Source: Bacillus timonensis | GTDB taxonomy: Bacteria > Bacillota > Bacilli > Bacillales > Bacillaceae_L | DNA: 64,000 bases | Assembly: GCF_004799755.1 (NCBI RefSeq) | Contig: NZ_SLUB01000012.1 | Coordinates: forward strand, 30,676 to 94,675 | Direction of reading: 5' to 3' | Part shown: positions 43,230-51,085 of the stretch, one piece after another | Position numbering within the stretch: the stretch's first letter is position 1 | Layout: each line of letters starts with the position of its first letter | Translations under genes and position numbers: made by a program | The notes under the pieces: generated by a model | Told to the model about the DNA's origin: nothing | Seen by the model: only the letters and a program-made list of their open reading frames with translations | Databases searched by the model: none

Positions 43230-43545
43230 ATGAAAAAGATGTATAGTCCAGAGGAAAGAAAAAGTTATTTATGCACTCAAAATGCTTGAGACAATGAGAA
43301 CCTACACTTTATTAGTACAAGCGATGAATGAGGATAAGAAACTACACCAATTTAAGGCGTATGATTCATTAGATCCATCCTTTATTACATCCTATCTATC
43401 AACTTACCCTGAAAAAGTGGATCCAATAACTATAGAAACATCGGCAGAAAAGGTAATCGGTCTTTTTGAGAACGTATTAGAGCAAAATTCCCATTTCTCC
43501 ATGGATCATGATTTGCAGCAGTTACTAAACAAGACCCTTGTTTAA
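43230..43545 (+). pseudogene. Frameshifted small gene (about 104 codons)
   Basis: ATG 43230 behind AGGGAG starts KKMYSPEERK. One extra A in the A-run at 43259-43263 throws it into an early stop. Reading one A fewer, the frame continues VIYALKMLETMRTYTLLVQA and runs open to 43545, ending HDLQQLLNKTLV. The downstream part alone has no ribosome site. Either a true frameshift mutation, a homopolymer sequencing error, or slippage-corrected expression. Family not recognised. Confidence 0.65.
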
Positions 43546-43703
43546 GTCTTTCCACTGAAATGCAGGAGATTATGTTTCTGCATTTCAGTACAACTGTTTT
43601 TTTACCAATAATGGCATGTAATAGCTATCTTTCATACAAGACTTTTGATATAATATTTCTGAATATTATCAATTTTAAAATAAAAAAAGGGGGGGCTTAT
43701 GGA

Positions 43704-44216
43704 ATGAAGAAATGGGGGTTTTTGTTTGTACTTGTTTTATCGGTTTTCCTAATTAGTGCATGTGGAGGAAGTTCAGAAACCGGAGGAGACGGAATTAGTG
43801 AGGATGGAACCTTAACAATAGGTGAAACCGGCCTTTACTCATCAACTGCAGGTGATTTTGAGGTAACACTAAATAGTGTTAAGTTTGAAACAGGTGAAGA
43901 TGGTGAAAAGGCTCTAAGAGGTACATACGTTGTGGCGAATGCAACCGTAACAAGCCGAGCATCAAAAGCGGTAAATATAGAAGATGTTTTACCATTTAAA
44001 ATCTTTGTCGACAATGTCGTCAACTGGAATAACGTTACAGCTGGAACGGAATTCAGTTTTGGAACTCAAATCTCGGGAGAAATAAAGGAAGGAGACTCCG
44101 TAACGGGTGAAATTATATTTGATGCGAGAGAATCAGATACGTACAAAATCATGCTTGGTAGCAAAGCAGAAACTACCAAACTTGAATGGGATCTTACCCC
44201 CGATGATTTTCAATAA
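43704..44216 (+). CDS. DUF4352-like secreted lipoprotein
   Basis: A 170-residue lipoprotein: signal peptide with lipobox ISAC, a Gly/Ser/Glu linker, then an immunoglobulin-like domain (FEVTLNSVKFETGEDGEKAL, TYVVANATVTSRASKAVNI, EGDSVTGEIIFDARESDTY) typical of DUF4352. Such proteins bind cell-surface partners or sense stress; role unknown. ATG 43704 has a run of seven Gs upstream. Closed by a strong terminator. Confidence 0.8.
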   Translation: MKKWGFLFVLVLSVFLISACGGSSETGGDGISEDGTLTIGETGLYSSTAGDFEVTLNSVKFETGEDGEKALRGTYVVANATVTSRASKAVNIEDVLPFKIFVDNVVNWNNVTAGTEFSFGTQISGEIKEGDSVTGEIIFDARESDTYKIMLGSKAETTKLEWDLTPDDFQ

Positions 44217-44229
44217 ATAAAATTTTGAA

Positions 44230-44267
44230 GCGTTGATCTAAATGTGAATCAACGCTTTTTTATTTTT
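44230..44267 (+). terminator. Terminator after the DUF4352 lipoprotein gene
   Basis: AGCGTTGAT (44230-44238) pairs with ATCAACGCT (44249-44257), followed by six Ts. Confidence 0.88.
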
Positions 44268-44353
44268 ATATTAAGTCCTTGTAAGTAAGTGGAAAAACAG
44301 CTTGTTAATATGTTTAAATGGTAGTAAATGATGAAACGATGGGAAGGATTCGT

Positions 44354-45175
44354 TTGGTAAAAAGGTATTTGGTTCTTACATTGTTAATAAGTCTCGGATT
44401 TGCAACAATTGCATTAGCTATAACAGAGCGTAAAGAAGAGCCCGTGAGAGCAGGGGAATCATTGATCATAGCCCATCGAGGAGCAAATGATCGCTTTAAT
44501 GAACATACTTTAACGGCTTATAAAATTGCTTCTCAAGATGGGGTTGATTATTTAGAAATTGATCTGCGTATGACAAAGGATGGCGAACTGGTAGCCATGC
44601 ATGATTATACTATCGATCGAACGACAAATGGAAAAGGGAAGGTTTCTGGTTATACTTTGTCAGAGCTTAAAAAATATCAGACAGTATCAACTTTTGAAAA
44701 TAAAAAGGTATCAGAGGAAATTCCAAGTTTGAGGGAAATTTTTGATGAGTTTTCTGATACGGAGAATTTTTATATCGAAACAAGACTTGTGAACAACCAG
44801 TTAGCTATGGAGGAGAAAGTAATTGAGCTTTTAGACGAATATCAGTTACTTGATGATAAAAGAGTCATCCTTCAATCCTTTTCTACAAAAAGTTTAGATA
44901 AGATTAGTACGTTAGCACCGGATATTCCACTTACCCTTTTGTTTAAAAAAGGGAAATTTGATTTGAATAAGGCTATTGCAACAGACTACCCCATTATCGG
45001 GATAGAATCAAATGATGTAACATCCCGCATTGTTAAGAAATTACACGGCAATGGTAAGAAAGTACATGTTTATTTTACAAATAAGAAAACCCAAAAAAGG
45101 GAGCAAACTCGGTTGAAAGACTTGCAAATAGATGGTTACTTCACCGATTACATCCTTTATACAAAGGAATTATAA
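44354..45175 (+). CDS. Glycerophosphodiester phosphodiesterase (GlpQ/GDPD family), exported
   Basis: A 273-residue GDPD enzyme that hydrolyses glycerophosphodiesters to glycerol-3-phosphate and an alcohol. An N-terminal signal/anchor (YLVLTLLISLGFATIALA) leads into the TIM barrel. Catalytic signatures are IAHRGANDRFNEHT, YLEIDLRMTKDG and MHDYTIDRTTNG. TTG 44354 follows GGGAAGGA; ATGs further upstream precede the site. Followed by an exceptionally stable palindrome. Confidence 0.87.
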   Translation: MVKRYLVLTLLISLGFATIALAITERKEEPVRAGESLIIAHRGANDRFNEHTLTAYKIASQDGVDYLEIDLRMTKDGELVAMHDYTIDRTTNGKGKVSGYTLSELKKYQTVSTFENKKVSEEIPSLREIFDEFSDTENFYIETRLVNNQLAMEEKVIELLDEYQLLDDKRVILQSFSTKSLDKISTLAPDIPLTLLFKKGKFDLNKAIATDYPIIGIESNDVTSRIVKKLHGNGKKVHVYFTNKKTQKREQTRLKDLQIDGYFTDYILYTKEL

Positions 45176-45184
45176 CGGGACACG

Positions 45185-45226
45185 GGGACAGGTACATCGT
45201 CCCATTTGGGACAATGTACCTGTCCC
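45185..45226. repeat. Near-perfect 42-bp palindrome
   Basis: GGGACAGGTACAT (45185-45197), one mismatch, GTCCC, a four-base loop, GGGAC, mismatch, ATGTACCTGTCCC (45214-45226): 18 of 19 pairs match. No T-run on either side, so not a standard terminator. GC-rich compared with its surroundings. It resembles dispersed GGGACAGGTAC-type palindromes of Bacillus genomes, from recall only. Confidence 0.7.
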
Positions 45227-45249
45227 TCTGACCCACTAGGGAGGGAACT

Positions 45250-45666
45250 ATGAAAACTATAATTAAAACAATCGATAAGGAAAAAGCCTGGGAGATCCGA
45301 CATAAAGTCATGTGGCCTGATAAGGATTTTGACTACATAAAATTAGAAGATGATGATAGTGGGATTCATTATGGTCTTTTTAAGGAGGACAAGCTCATTT
45401 CGGTTATCTCCCTCTTTATAAATCATGATGAGGCTCAGTTTCGTAAGTTTGCAACACTTCAACATGAACAAGGTAAAGGGTACGGAAGTAGATTATTAGA
45501 CTTTGTGATAAATGAGGCAAGGAATCAAGACTTGAACAGAATATGGTGTAACGCCAGACAGAATAAGATGGATTTTTATAAAAAGTTCGGTTTAAAAGAA
45601 ACCCATCATCGTTTTACAAAAGGCGGTAAATCCTATGTCATAATGGAGAAAATTATCGAAAGGTAG
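45250..45666 (+). CDS. GNAT-family N-acetyltransferase
   Basis: A 138-residue acetyltransferase: AWEIRHKVMWPDKDFDYIKL start, FATLQHEQGKGYGSRLLDFV with the acetyl-CoA loop, and WCNARQNKMDFYKKFGL. GGGAGGGA site. Followed after 12 bp by a second GNAT gene; the two are not close paralogues. Confidence 0.87.
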   Translation: MKTIIKTIDKEKAWEIRHKVMWPDKDFDYIKLEDDDSGIHYGLFKEDKLISVISLFINHDEAQFRKFATLQHEQGKGYGSRLLDFVINEARNQDLNRIWCNARQNKMDFYKKFGLKETHHRFTKGGKSYVIMEKIIER

Positions 45667-45678
45667 GAGGGAAGTAGA

Positions 45679-46176
45679 TTGCTAGTTAGAGAAATTACAC
45701 CCGCAGATGCAGAAAACTTTGTTCTGCTGACCCAGCAGGTGGAAAATACATCAGATTATATGCTATGGGAAGCGGGGGAAAGGAAAGTGAGTCCTGACCA
45801 GCAACGGAAAATGATCGAAAGAATCGAATCAGATGAGAACTCGACGATTCTTGTTGCGGAGGAAAACAATCAGTTGATTGGTTTCTTAATGGCTATTGGC
45901 GGCAATGCAAGAAGAAACAAACATTCCGTGTACATCGTGATTGGAATCTTGAAGGATTTTAGGGGAAAAGGCGTGGGTACAAAGCTATTTAAAGAAATGG
46001 AAAAATGGGCGATAACCCATCAAATCCATCGCTTAGAATTGACCGTTGTGATTCAAAATACAGCAGGTTTATCTTTATATAAAAAGATGGGATTTGAAAT
46101 CGAGGGTACAAAACGACATTCCCTATTAATCGATGGAGTCTTTGTGGATGAATACTATATGGCAAAGATTTTGTGA
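45679..46176 (+). CDS. GNAT-family N-acetyltransferase
   Basis: A 165-residue acetyltransferase: LVREITPADAENFVLLTQQV start, ILKDFRGKGVGTKLFKEMEK carrying the CoA loop, and VVIQNTAGLSLYKKMGFEIE near the end. TTG 45679 follows GGAGGGAAG. Second of two adjacent GNAT genes; closed by a terminator. Confidence 0.88.
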   Translation: MLVREITPADAENFVLLTQQVENTSDYMLWEAGERKVSPDQQRKMIERIESDENSTILVAEENNQLIGFLMAIGGNARRNKHSVYIVIGILKDFRGKGVGTKLFKEMEKWAITHQIHRLELTVVIQNTAGLSLYKKMGFEIEGTKRHSLLIDGVFVDEYYMAKIL

Positions 46177-46184
46177 ATTGAAAA

Positions 46185-46219
46185 GTGTGAACTTCCAAGC
46201 AGGATTCACACTTTTTTTG
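46185..46219 (+). terminator. Terminator after the paired GNAT genes
   Basis: GTGTGAA (46185-46191) pairs with TTCACAC (46205-46211), followed by seven Ts. Confidence 0.82.
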
Positions 46220-46266
46220 TTGAATAAAACATACAAATGAAGAGGCCCAAAAAGGGAGTGATCCTT

Positions 46267-46821
46267 ATGAAAAACATCTATATTATCAGGCATTGCGAAG
46301 CGGAGGGGCAGGAACCGGAGGCACCTCTAACCAATAATGGTCAAACACAAGCTGTTGATGTAGCCGCCTTTTTTGAAAATAGAAAAATCGATCGAATAAT
46401 TTCAAGTCCCTTTAAACGTGCCATTCAATCAATACAGCCACTCGCAAATGAAATAAATATAGAGATTGAAACAGATCAGCAACTGGCCGAACGCGTGTTA
46501 AGTTCACTAATAATGCCAGATTGGTTTGTGAAATTAAGAGCAACATATGATGATTTTGACCTTGCATATGAAGGTGGAGAAACTAGTCGAGAAGCTGCAA
46601 ACCGAATTCTTGGCGTTGTTGACGATGTTTTAAAAAGTGACGCGGAAGATACCATTTTAGTCACACATGGCGGCTTAATATCATTGCTATTAAATCATTA
46701 CAATAAAAACTTTGGATTTGAACAATGGAGAACACTGAGTAACCCTGATATTTACATTTTAAAACTAGACCAACATATTTCCCTAGAACGGATTTGGGAA
46801 GCAGAAAAGGATAATCTCTAA
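46267..46821 (+). CDS. Histidine phosphatase family protein
   Basis: A 184-residue phosphoglycerate-mutase-like phosphatase: catalytic RHCEAEG at residues 8-14, IISSPFKRAIQSI near residue 50, and LVTHGGLISLLLNHY near 140 for the second histidine. GGGAGTGAT site before ATG 46267. Intact relative of the broken gene at 42175. Confidence 0.88.
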   Translation: MKNIYIIRHCEAEGQEPEAPLTNNGQTQAVDVAAFFENRKIDRIISSPFKRAIQSIQPLANEINIEIETDQQLAERVLSSLIMPDWFVKLRATYDDFDLAYEGGETSREAANRILGVVDDVLKSDAEDTILVTHGGLISLLLNHYNKNFGFEQWRTLSNPDIYILKLDQHISLERIWEAEKDNL

Positions 46822-46871
46822 CACCGAATTACATAAATATAGAATAACCCTTAATGAAAGGAGAGCATTCC

Positions 46872-47093
46872 ATGAAAACAATAGGAATTTCGCTTTTGTC
46901 CACAATTGCTTTATTTTTTATGAGCGTTTTTATAGTGAGTCCGATTATGTCTAATATAGGCTATTCTTCGGTGGAATCATCGTATCATTTACAAACGCAT
47001 GCCTTATTAGTAACGCTAATCTTTACTGTGATTCTATGTACAATTTTAGGTTCAAGATATATTGTAGAGGAACTAAAAAAAGAAAAAGGGTAA
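46872..47093 (+). CDS. Small membrane protein, 73 aa
   Basis: Two hydrophobic segments (IGISLLSTIALFFMSVFIV and LLVTLIFTVILCTILG) with a Ser/His-rich external loop and a basic tail (VEELKKEKG). AAAGGAGAG site before ATG 46872. First of four consecutive small envelope genes up to 48485. Family unknown. Confidence 0.65.
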   Translation: MKTIGISLLSTIALFFMSVFIVSPIMSNIGYSSVESSYHLQTHALLVTLIFTVILCTILGSRYIVEELKKEKG

Positions 47094-47177
47094 GTGTTTT
47101 TTGATTGAAAAAAATGATAAAATACTGAAACTTCTGCTAATATTTTACGTAAATGTATAAAGAAGGGAGTGGGATCC

Positions 47178-47498
47178 TTGAAAAGATACATGATCGTTGT
47201 TTTATTAGTGGTAATTGTGGAGCTATGCTTGCTGTTCGGTATATCGTTGTTTTTTGATACAAACCTTGCTAACACGATATTCCTTGGCTCCTGCATATTC
47301 GCCATCTTTGCCTTTTTGATGAGTTCAACTGGAGATGTTTTATCGAAAAGTGGTCAAATGGCCGTTTTTGATGCGCTTTTAGGGGGCTACAAACCACAGC
47401 ACGAGAAAATGACATTAAGAATTAGTCCCTTTTTAGTCGGTTCGATTTTCTGTTTTGGCATGTATTTTGTTTTATATTATGTAGGGTTTTTAACGTAA
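47178..47498 (+). CDS. Small membrane protein, DUF3899-like (106 aa)
   Basis: Three hydrophobic segments (MIVVLLVVIVELCLLFGIS, TIFLGSCIFAIFAFLM, FLVGSIFCFGMYFVLYYVG) with a central soluble loop. Layout resembles DUF3899-type membrane proteins, a tentative match. TTG 47178 lies behind AAGGGAG. Confidence 0.6.
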   Translation: MKRYMIVVLLVVIVELCLLFGISLFFDTNLANTIFLGSCIFAIFAFLMSSTGDVLSKSGQMAVFDALLGGYKPQHEKMTLRISPFLVGSIFCFGMYFVLYYVGFLT

Positions 47499-47511
47499 TG
47501 GAAAATTGAAA

Positions 47512-47952
47512 ATGAAAAAAATAATCTGTTTAACGATCGTATTTTTGTTGGTAACTCAAACATGTGCCAGCGCTCTTAGTTGGGCCTATTTCTTTGTTGT
47601 TCATGATGGGAAAGTATATGAGATTAAAGAAGACATGCTACTCAAACAATATGAGGTAGGAGAAATGATTGGCAAAGTCGAAACAAAAGCGGATGAATAT
47701 ACTGGTGACTATTACGGAAATGCATCCAACTACTATGAAATCGACACAGTATATTTTAAAATTGAAGATATTCCAATCAATGAAGCTATTGCTGTGCAAA
47801 CGGTAGAAGGTCACTATGTAAAGGCAGTCTATGTTCACGATGCGCCCTCTAGTTTCAAAAATGTACTAATGAGCGTTAACTTTTGGACCATCTTTGGCGT
47901 TAGTATTGTGCTATTGGTCGGGATAACGGTGTTACGATCGAAGCAAAGGTAA
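47512..47952 (+). CDS. Exported protein with C-terminal membrane anchor
   Basis: A 146-residue protein: signal peptide (IICLTIVFLLVTQTCASA), an extracytoplasmic domain rich in Tyr/Asp/Glu (GKVETKADEYTGDYYGNASN), and a C-terminal helix (FWTIFGVSIVLLVGITVL). ATG 47512; the TTG at 47506 is an alternative, and the ribosome site is weak. Probably co-transcribed with its neighbours. Family unknown. Confidence 0.65.
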   Translation: MKKIICLTIVFLLVTQTCASALSWAYFFVVHDGKVYEIKEDMLLKQYEVGEMIGKVETKADEYTGDYYGNASNYYEIDTVYFKIEDIPINEAIAVQTVEGHYVKAVYVHDAPSSFKNVLMSVNFWTIFGVSIVLLVGITVLRSKQR

Positions 47953-47969
47953 TTTTTAGATGGAGTTGA

Positions 47970-48485
47970 ATGGATTTGGTAGATAAAAAACAACATGTAC
48001 TACAAAGAAAACTACTCACAGCATCCCTCACAGGGGCGCTATTTGCAATCCTCCTAGGCTTATTCGTTCCAAGTCCATTTGGAAGTGAAATCAATTCCAT
48101 AAAAGAATATTTGTGGAGCTTTACTACAACTGTGCCATTATACCTCATGTACAGTTTCCCAGTCATCTTCGTTTACGGAACGGTGACATCTATCATAAGT
48201 GACTTCTTATCTGGGCTCATTGCGAAAAATAGGATGAAACGGTCGGAGCCATATCTGTCCTTTGTCTTACACTTGCTGTTCGGTTCCATCCTCCAATGGG
48301 TTAGTCTCGGCGCTGCAATCCTGTATTTTATAATAGACCGTATGTTACGAAAAATGAAGAATCGATACAAATGGCGTCAAGCTTTCATTGGTCTTGCCAT
48401 TCCTTTTTTATTATGGATCTTTTTCATGGGAATTATTTGGATTATGGATTTATTTAAGGATGGTGCTGATTTTATTGTTTTCTAA
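47970..48485 (+). CDS. Integral membrane protein, 171 aa
   Basis: Four hydrophobic segments separated by basic cytoplasmic loops (AKNRMKRSEPY; DRMLRKMKNRYKWRQ). GGAG site upstream of ATG 47970, 17 bp after the previous gene. No family recognised; likely part of the small-envelope-protein run. Confidence 0.62.
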   Translation: MDLVDKKQHVLQRKLLTASLTGALFAILLGLFVPSPFGSEINSIKEYLWSFTTTVPLYLMYSFPVIFVYGTVTSIISDFLSGLIAKNRMKRSEPYLSFVLHLLFGSILQWVSLGAAILYFIIDRMLRKMKNRYKWRQAFIGLAIPFLLWIFFMGIIWIMDLFKDGADFIVF

Positions 48486-48637
48486 AGATTTGAAGATTAT
48501 TTGAGGTGTATAGGTCTAAACGAGACAGCTTGGTAATTGCATCCTTTTTAAAATTAAAGGATAGCCCTTTTATTAAGGGAAATTCTAATATTAATGGGGT
48601 TTGAATGATATTCTTTGTTACGTTGGGAGCGAAATAG

Positions 48638-49414
48638 ATGGAGACAATATGGCTAGAATACGCTTGGGCATTGTTAATTTTAATTGGCTTGGAAGGATTG
48701 CTATCAGCTGATAATGCCCTCGTACTTGCAGTTATAGCCAGACATTTACCAGAGGATCAGAAAAAGAAAGCCATAAATTACGGAATCATAATGGCCTTTG
48801 CATTCCGATTTGTAGCCCTTTTTGCCATTTCATTTATCGCAAATGTGTGGCAAATACAGGCAATTGGTGCACTTTATCTCCTTTATCTAGGGTTAAAGCA
48901 TGTCATCCAAGCGAAGTTCGGAAAAGCAAATAAGAATGTTCATAAAGATGATGAAAAGGAAGCAGCCGGGAAAGGTTTTTGGCCTACTGTTGGGAAGATT
49001 GCATTAGCAGACCTTGCTTTTGCCATTGACTCGATTTTAGCAGCAGTTGCACTTGCTCTTGGTCTCCCAGATTCACCACTTGGCGATTTCGGTGGTATTG
49101 ATGGAGGGCAATTTATTGTTGTCGTTCTTGGAGGAGTTGCTGGCTTAATCCTAATCAAATTTGCAGCGACATGGTTTGTACAGCTTCTTGAAAAACGTCC
49201 TGCATTAGAAACAACCGCTTATGCCATTGTAGCCTGGGTCGGTGTCAAACTTGCTGTCATTACCCTTGCCCATAAGGATATTGGGATTTTAGATCACGAC
49301 TTTCCCCATAGTACCGTTTGGACGATTATCTTCTATGGAGTATTAGTCGCCATTGCCTTATTCGGCTGGTTTGCACCAAGTAATAAGAAACATCTAAAAG
49401 AAAAAGCCTCATAG
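48638..49414 (+). CDS. TerC-family membrane protein (YkoY/YceF-like)
   Basis: A 258-residue integral membrane protein with seven or so helices and the TerC signatures EGLLSADNALVLAVIARHLP near the start and ALADLAFAIDSILAAVAL in the middle, where the conserved Asp residues lie. TerC proteins export Mn2+ or assist metalation of exoenzymes in Bacillus. I looked for the yybP-ykoY Mn2+ riboswitch in the 150 bp upstream and did not find it. Strong terminator follows. Confidence 0.88.
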   Translation: METIWLEYAWALLILIGLEGLLSADNALVLAVIARHLPEDQKKKAINYGIIMAFAFRFVALFAISFIANVWQIQAIGALYLLYLGLKHVIQAKFGKANKNVHKDDEKEAAGKGFWPTVGKIALADLAFAIDSILAAVALALGLPDSPLGDFGGIDGGQFIVVVLGGVAGLILIKFAATWFVQLLEKRPALETTAYAIVAWVGVKLAVITLAHKDIGILDHDFPHSTVWTIIFYGVLVAIALFGWFAPSNKKHLKEKAS

Positions 49415-49428
49415 GGATAACGATGTAG

Positions 49429-49470
49429 CAGGTACTTTTCTTCACGGAGGAAAAGTACCTGTGTTTTTTT
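49429..49470 (+). terminator. Terminator after terC
   Basis: CAGGTACTTTTC (49429-49440) pairs with GAAAAGTACCTG (49450-49461), followed by TGTTTTTTT. Confidence 0.9.
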
Positions 49471-49480
49471 AAGAGATAAG

Positions 49481-49921
49481 CTAGTTAGACCTATTCAAAA
49501 CACAAAAGTTTTCCAAATTGTTAAGAACAAATTCCCCAGTCTGCTTTGTTGAACTTTTAAAGATCTTATCAATTACATTCATAAAAGGACGATGATACTT
49601 GGTTTCAAATTCTTGATCCACTAGCGTGTGCTCACCTTTTTTGTGTAAGTGATACGAAAAAGTCATGATATAGGTTTGTGATTCAATCTCAAACGCAAAG
49701 AACGAGGGGTGAATGACTTCCTTATTTCTCCCCTGTAACAAAACATGTTCCTTTCCTTCTTCGGCTGTTAGCTGGAAGGTAGCTCCTGTGTTCGACTCAT
49801 CCTTTGGGTGAGAATAACGAATAGAAGTCACGTTTGGAAACCATTTTTCACGTAAATTTGACTTTGCAATACTGTCAAATACATCTACAATGGGTGCTTC
49901 GATAACGATAGATTGTTTCAT
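49481..49921 (-). CDS. SRPBCC-family protein
   Basis: A 146-residue START-like fold protein: KQSIVIEAPIVDVFDSIAKS start, then EKWFPNVTSIRY, and a C-terminal amphipathic helix (IDKIFKSSTKQTGEFVLNNL). ATG 49921 follows GAGGTCATT. Divergent from the glycosylase gene, with start codons only about 55 bp apart, so promoters must overlap. Ligand unknown. Confidence 0.8.
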   Translation of the reverse strand: MKQSIVIEAPIVDVFDSIAKSNLREKWFPNVTSIRYSHPKDESNTGATFQLTAEEGKEHVLLQGRNKEVIHPSFFAFEIESQTYIMTFSYHLHKKGEHTLVDQEFETKYHRPFMNVIDKIFKSSTKQTGEFVLNNLENFCVLNRSN

Positions 49922-49976
49922 TTTAAATGACCTCGAATGGTATGATAGATTAAACATAGCAGAAAAGGTGATGCTT

Positions 49977-50477
49977 GTGGAGAGAATTTTTGGTCTCGAG
50001 CCTATTGTTGGTGAGGATCCAAGAATATTGATTCTTGGCTCAATGCCCAGTGTCGAATCATTAAGGAAACAAGAGTACTATGGCAACCAACGCAATCATT
50101 TTTGGAAGATCATGTTCATGCTTTTTGATAGTCATGAGCTAACAGACTACAAGGATAAGATTGCCTTTGTAAAAGAACGAAAGATTGCTCTCTGGGACGT
50201 GTTATATAGCTGCCATCGTGAAGGCAGTTTGGACTCCAGTATAAAAAATGAGGAACCGAATGAGATTGAGGCATTTGTAAAAAATCACCCGAATCTTCGC
50301 TTAATCGCTTGTAATGGCACAAAATCGTATAAAAGTTATCAAAAATACATTGGGCTACATCGCTTACCTGGGGTTGAGGTGATTAAGCTTCCGTCAACGA
50401 GCCCTGTCCCCGGCAAATATAACAAAACTCTTGAAGGCAAGCTCCAAGAGTGGAAAATCATAAAAGACTATCTATAG
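49977..50477 (+). CDS. DNA-deoxyinosine glycosylase (UDG superfamily)
   Basis: A 166-residue uracil-DNA-glycosylase-superfamily protein of the hypoxanthine/deoxyinosine type: [46 protein letters not shown] and LPSTSPVPG. It excises deaminated adenine from DNA in characterised relatives. GTG 49977 is spaced six bases from AAAAGGTG. Its last two codons overlap the last two codons of the convergent glutathione peroxidase gene. Confidence 0.88.
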   Translation: MERIFGLEPIVGEDPRILILGSMPSVESLRKQEYYGNQRNHFWKIMFMLFDSHELTDYKDKIAFVKERKIALWDVLYSCHREGSLDSSIKNEEPNEIEAFVKNHPNLRLIACNGTKSYKSYQKYIGLHRLPGVEVIKLPSTSPVPGKYNKTLEGKLQEWKIIKDYL

Positions 50478-50948
50478 CACCTTTTCGATGTCTTCCTCTA
50501 TTTTAGCTGGCTCGGTTTGTGGGGCATAGCGTTCCACAACCTGCCCATTGCGATCGACTAAAAACTTAGTGAAGTTCCATTTAATCGCTTTTGACAATAC
50601 CCCTTTTTGTTCGTCTTTTAAAAATTGAAACAGTGGATCTGCATTCTCACCATTTACGTCAATTTTTGCAAACATCGGGAATGTCACGCCATAATTCATC
50701 TCACAAAAAGAGGTCGTTTCCTCGATTTTTTCGAATTCTTGATTGCCAAACTGAGCACACGGGAATCCAAGAATAACCAAGCCATCTTGTTGATATTTTT
50801 CATACAGCTCTTGCAATCCCTTAAATTGCGGAGTAAATCCACATTTACTTGCGGTATTGACGATTAAAAGTGGTTTCCCCACGTATTCTTTAAACGACTT
50901 TAATTCCCCATTCACCGTTTTTACTTCAAAATCATACACACTTGCCAT
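50472..50948 (-). CDS. bsaA: Glutathione-peroxidase-family thiol peroxidase
   Basis: A 158-residue cysteine-type glutathione peroxidase homologue. Peroxidatic Cys36 is in [11 protein letters not shown]; the Gln is in [11 protein letters not shown] and the Trp in IKWNFTKF, completing the catalytic tetrad with Asn. In Bacillus such enzymes use thioredoxin or bacillithiol rather than glutathione. ATG 50948 follows AGGGAGTGG. Close in length and sequence pattern to B. subtilis BsaA. Confidence 0.9.
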   Translation of the reverse strand: MASVYDFEVKTVNGELKSFKEYVGKPLLIVNTASKCGFTPQFKGLQELYEKYQQDGLVILGFPCAQFGNQEFEKIEETTSFCEMNYGVTFPMFAKIDVNGENADPLFQFLKDEQKGVLSKAIKWNFTKFLVDRNGQVVERYAPQTEPAKIEEDIEKVL

Positions 50949-51085
50949 TTTTTCCACTCCCTTATGTACGAATTACCACAATCGTAAAGGATGTTCGTTT
51001 GAGATTCAAGTTTGGACTTCTTTTTATACTGAATTTCTTGTAAGATTCAGGGGAGAGGAAATCTTTTGAAAATGAGGGCCATCAA

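Noticed and set aside
48486..48637. yybP-ykoY Mn2+ riboswitch upstream of the TerC gene
   Set aside because: Such a riboswitch is common ahead of ykoY, but none of its conserved blocks is present. Only small A/T hairpins (ATCCTTT/AAAGGAT and CCCTT/AAGGG) are seen.
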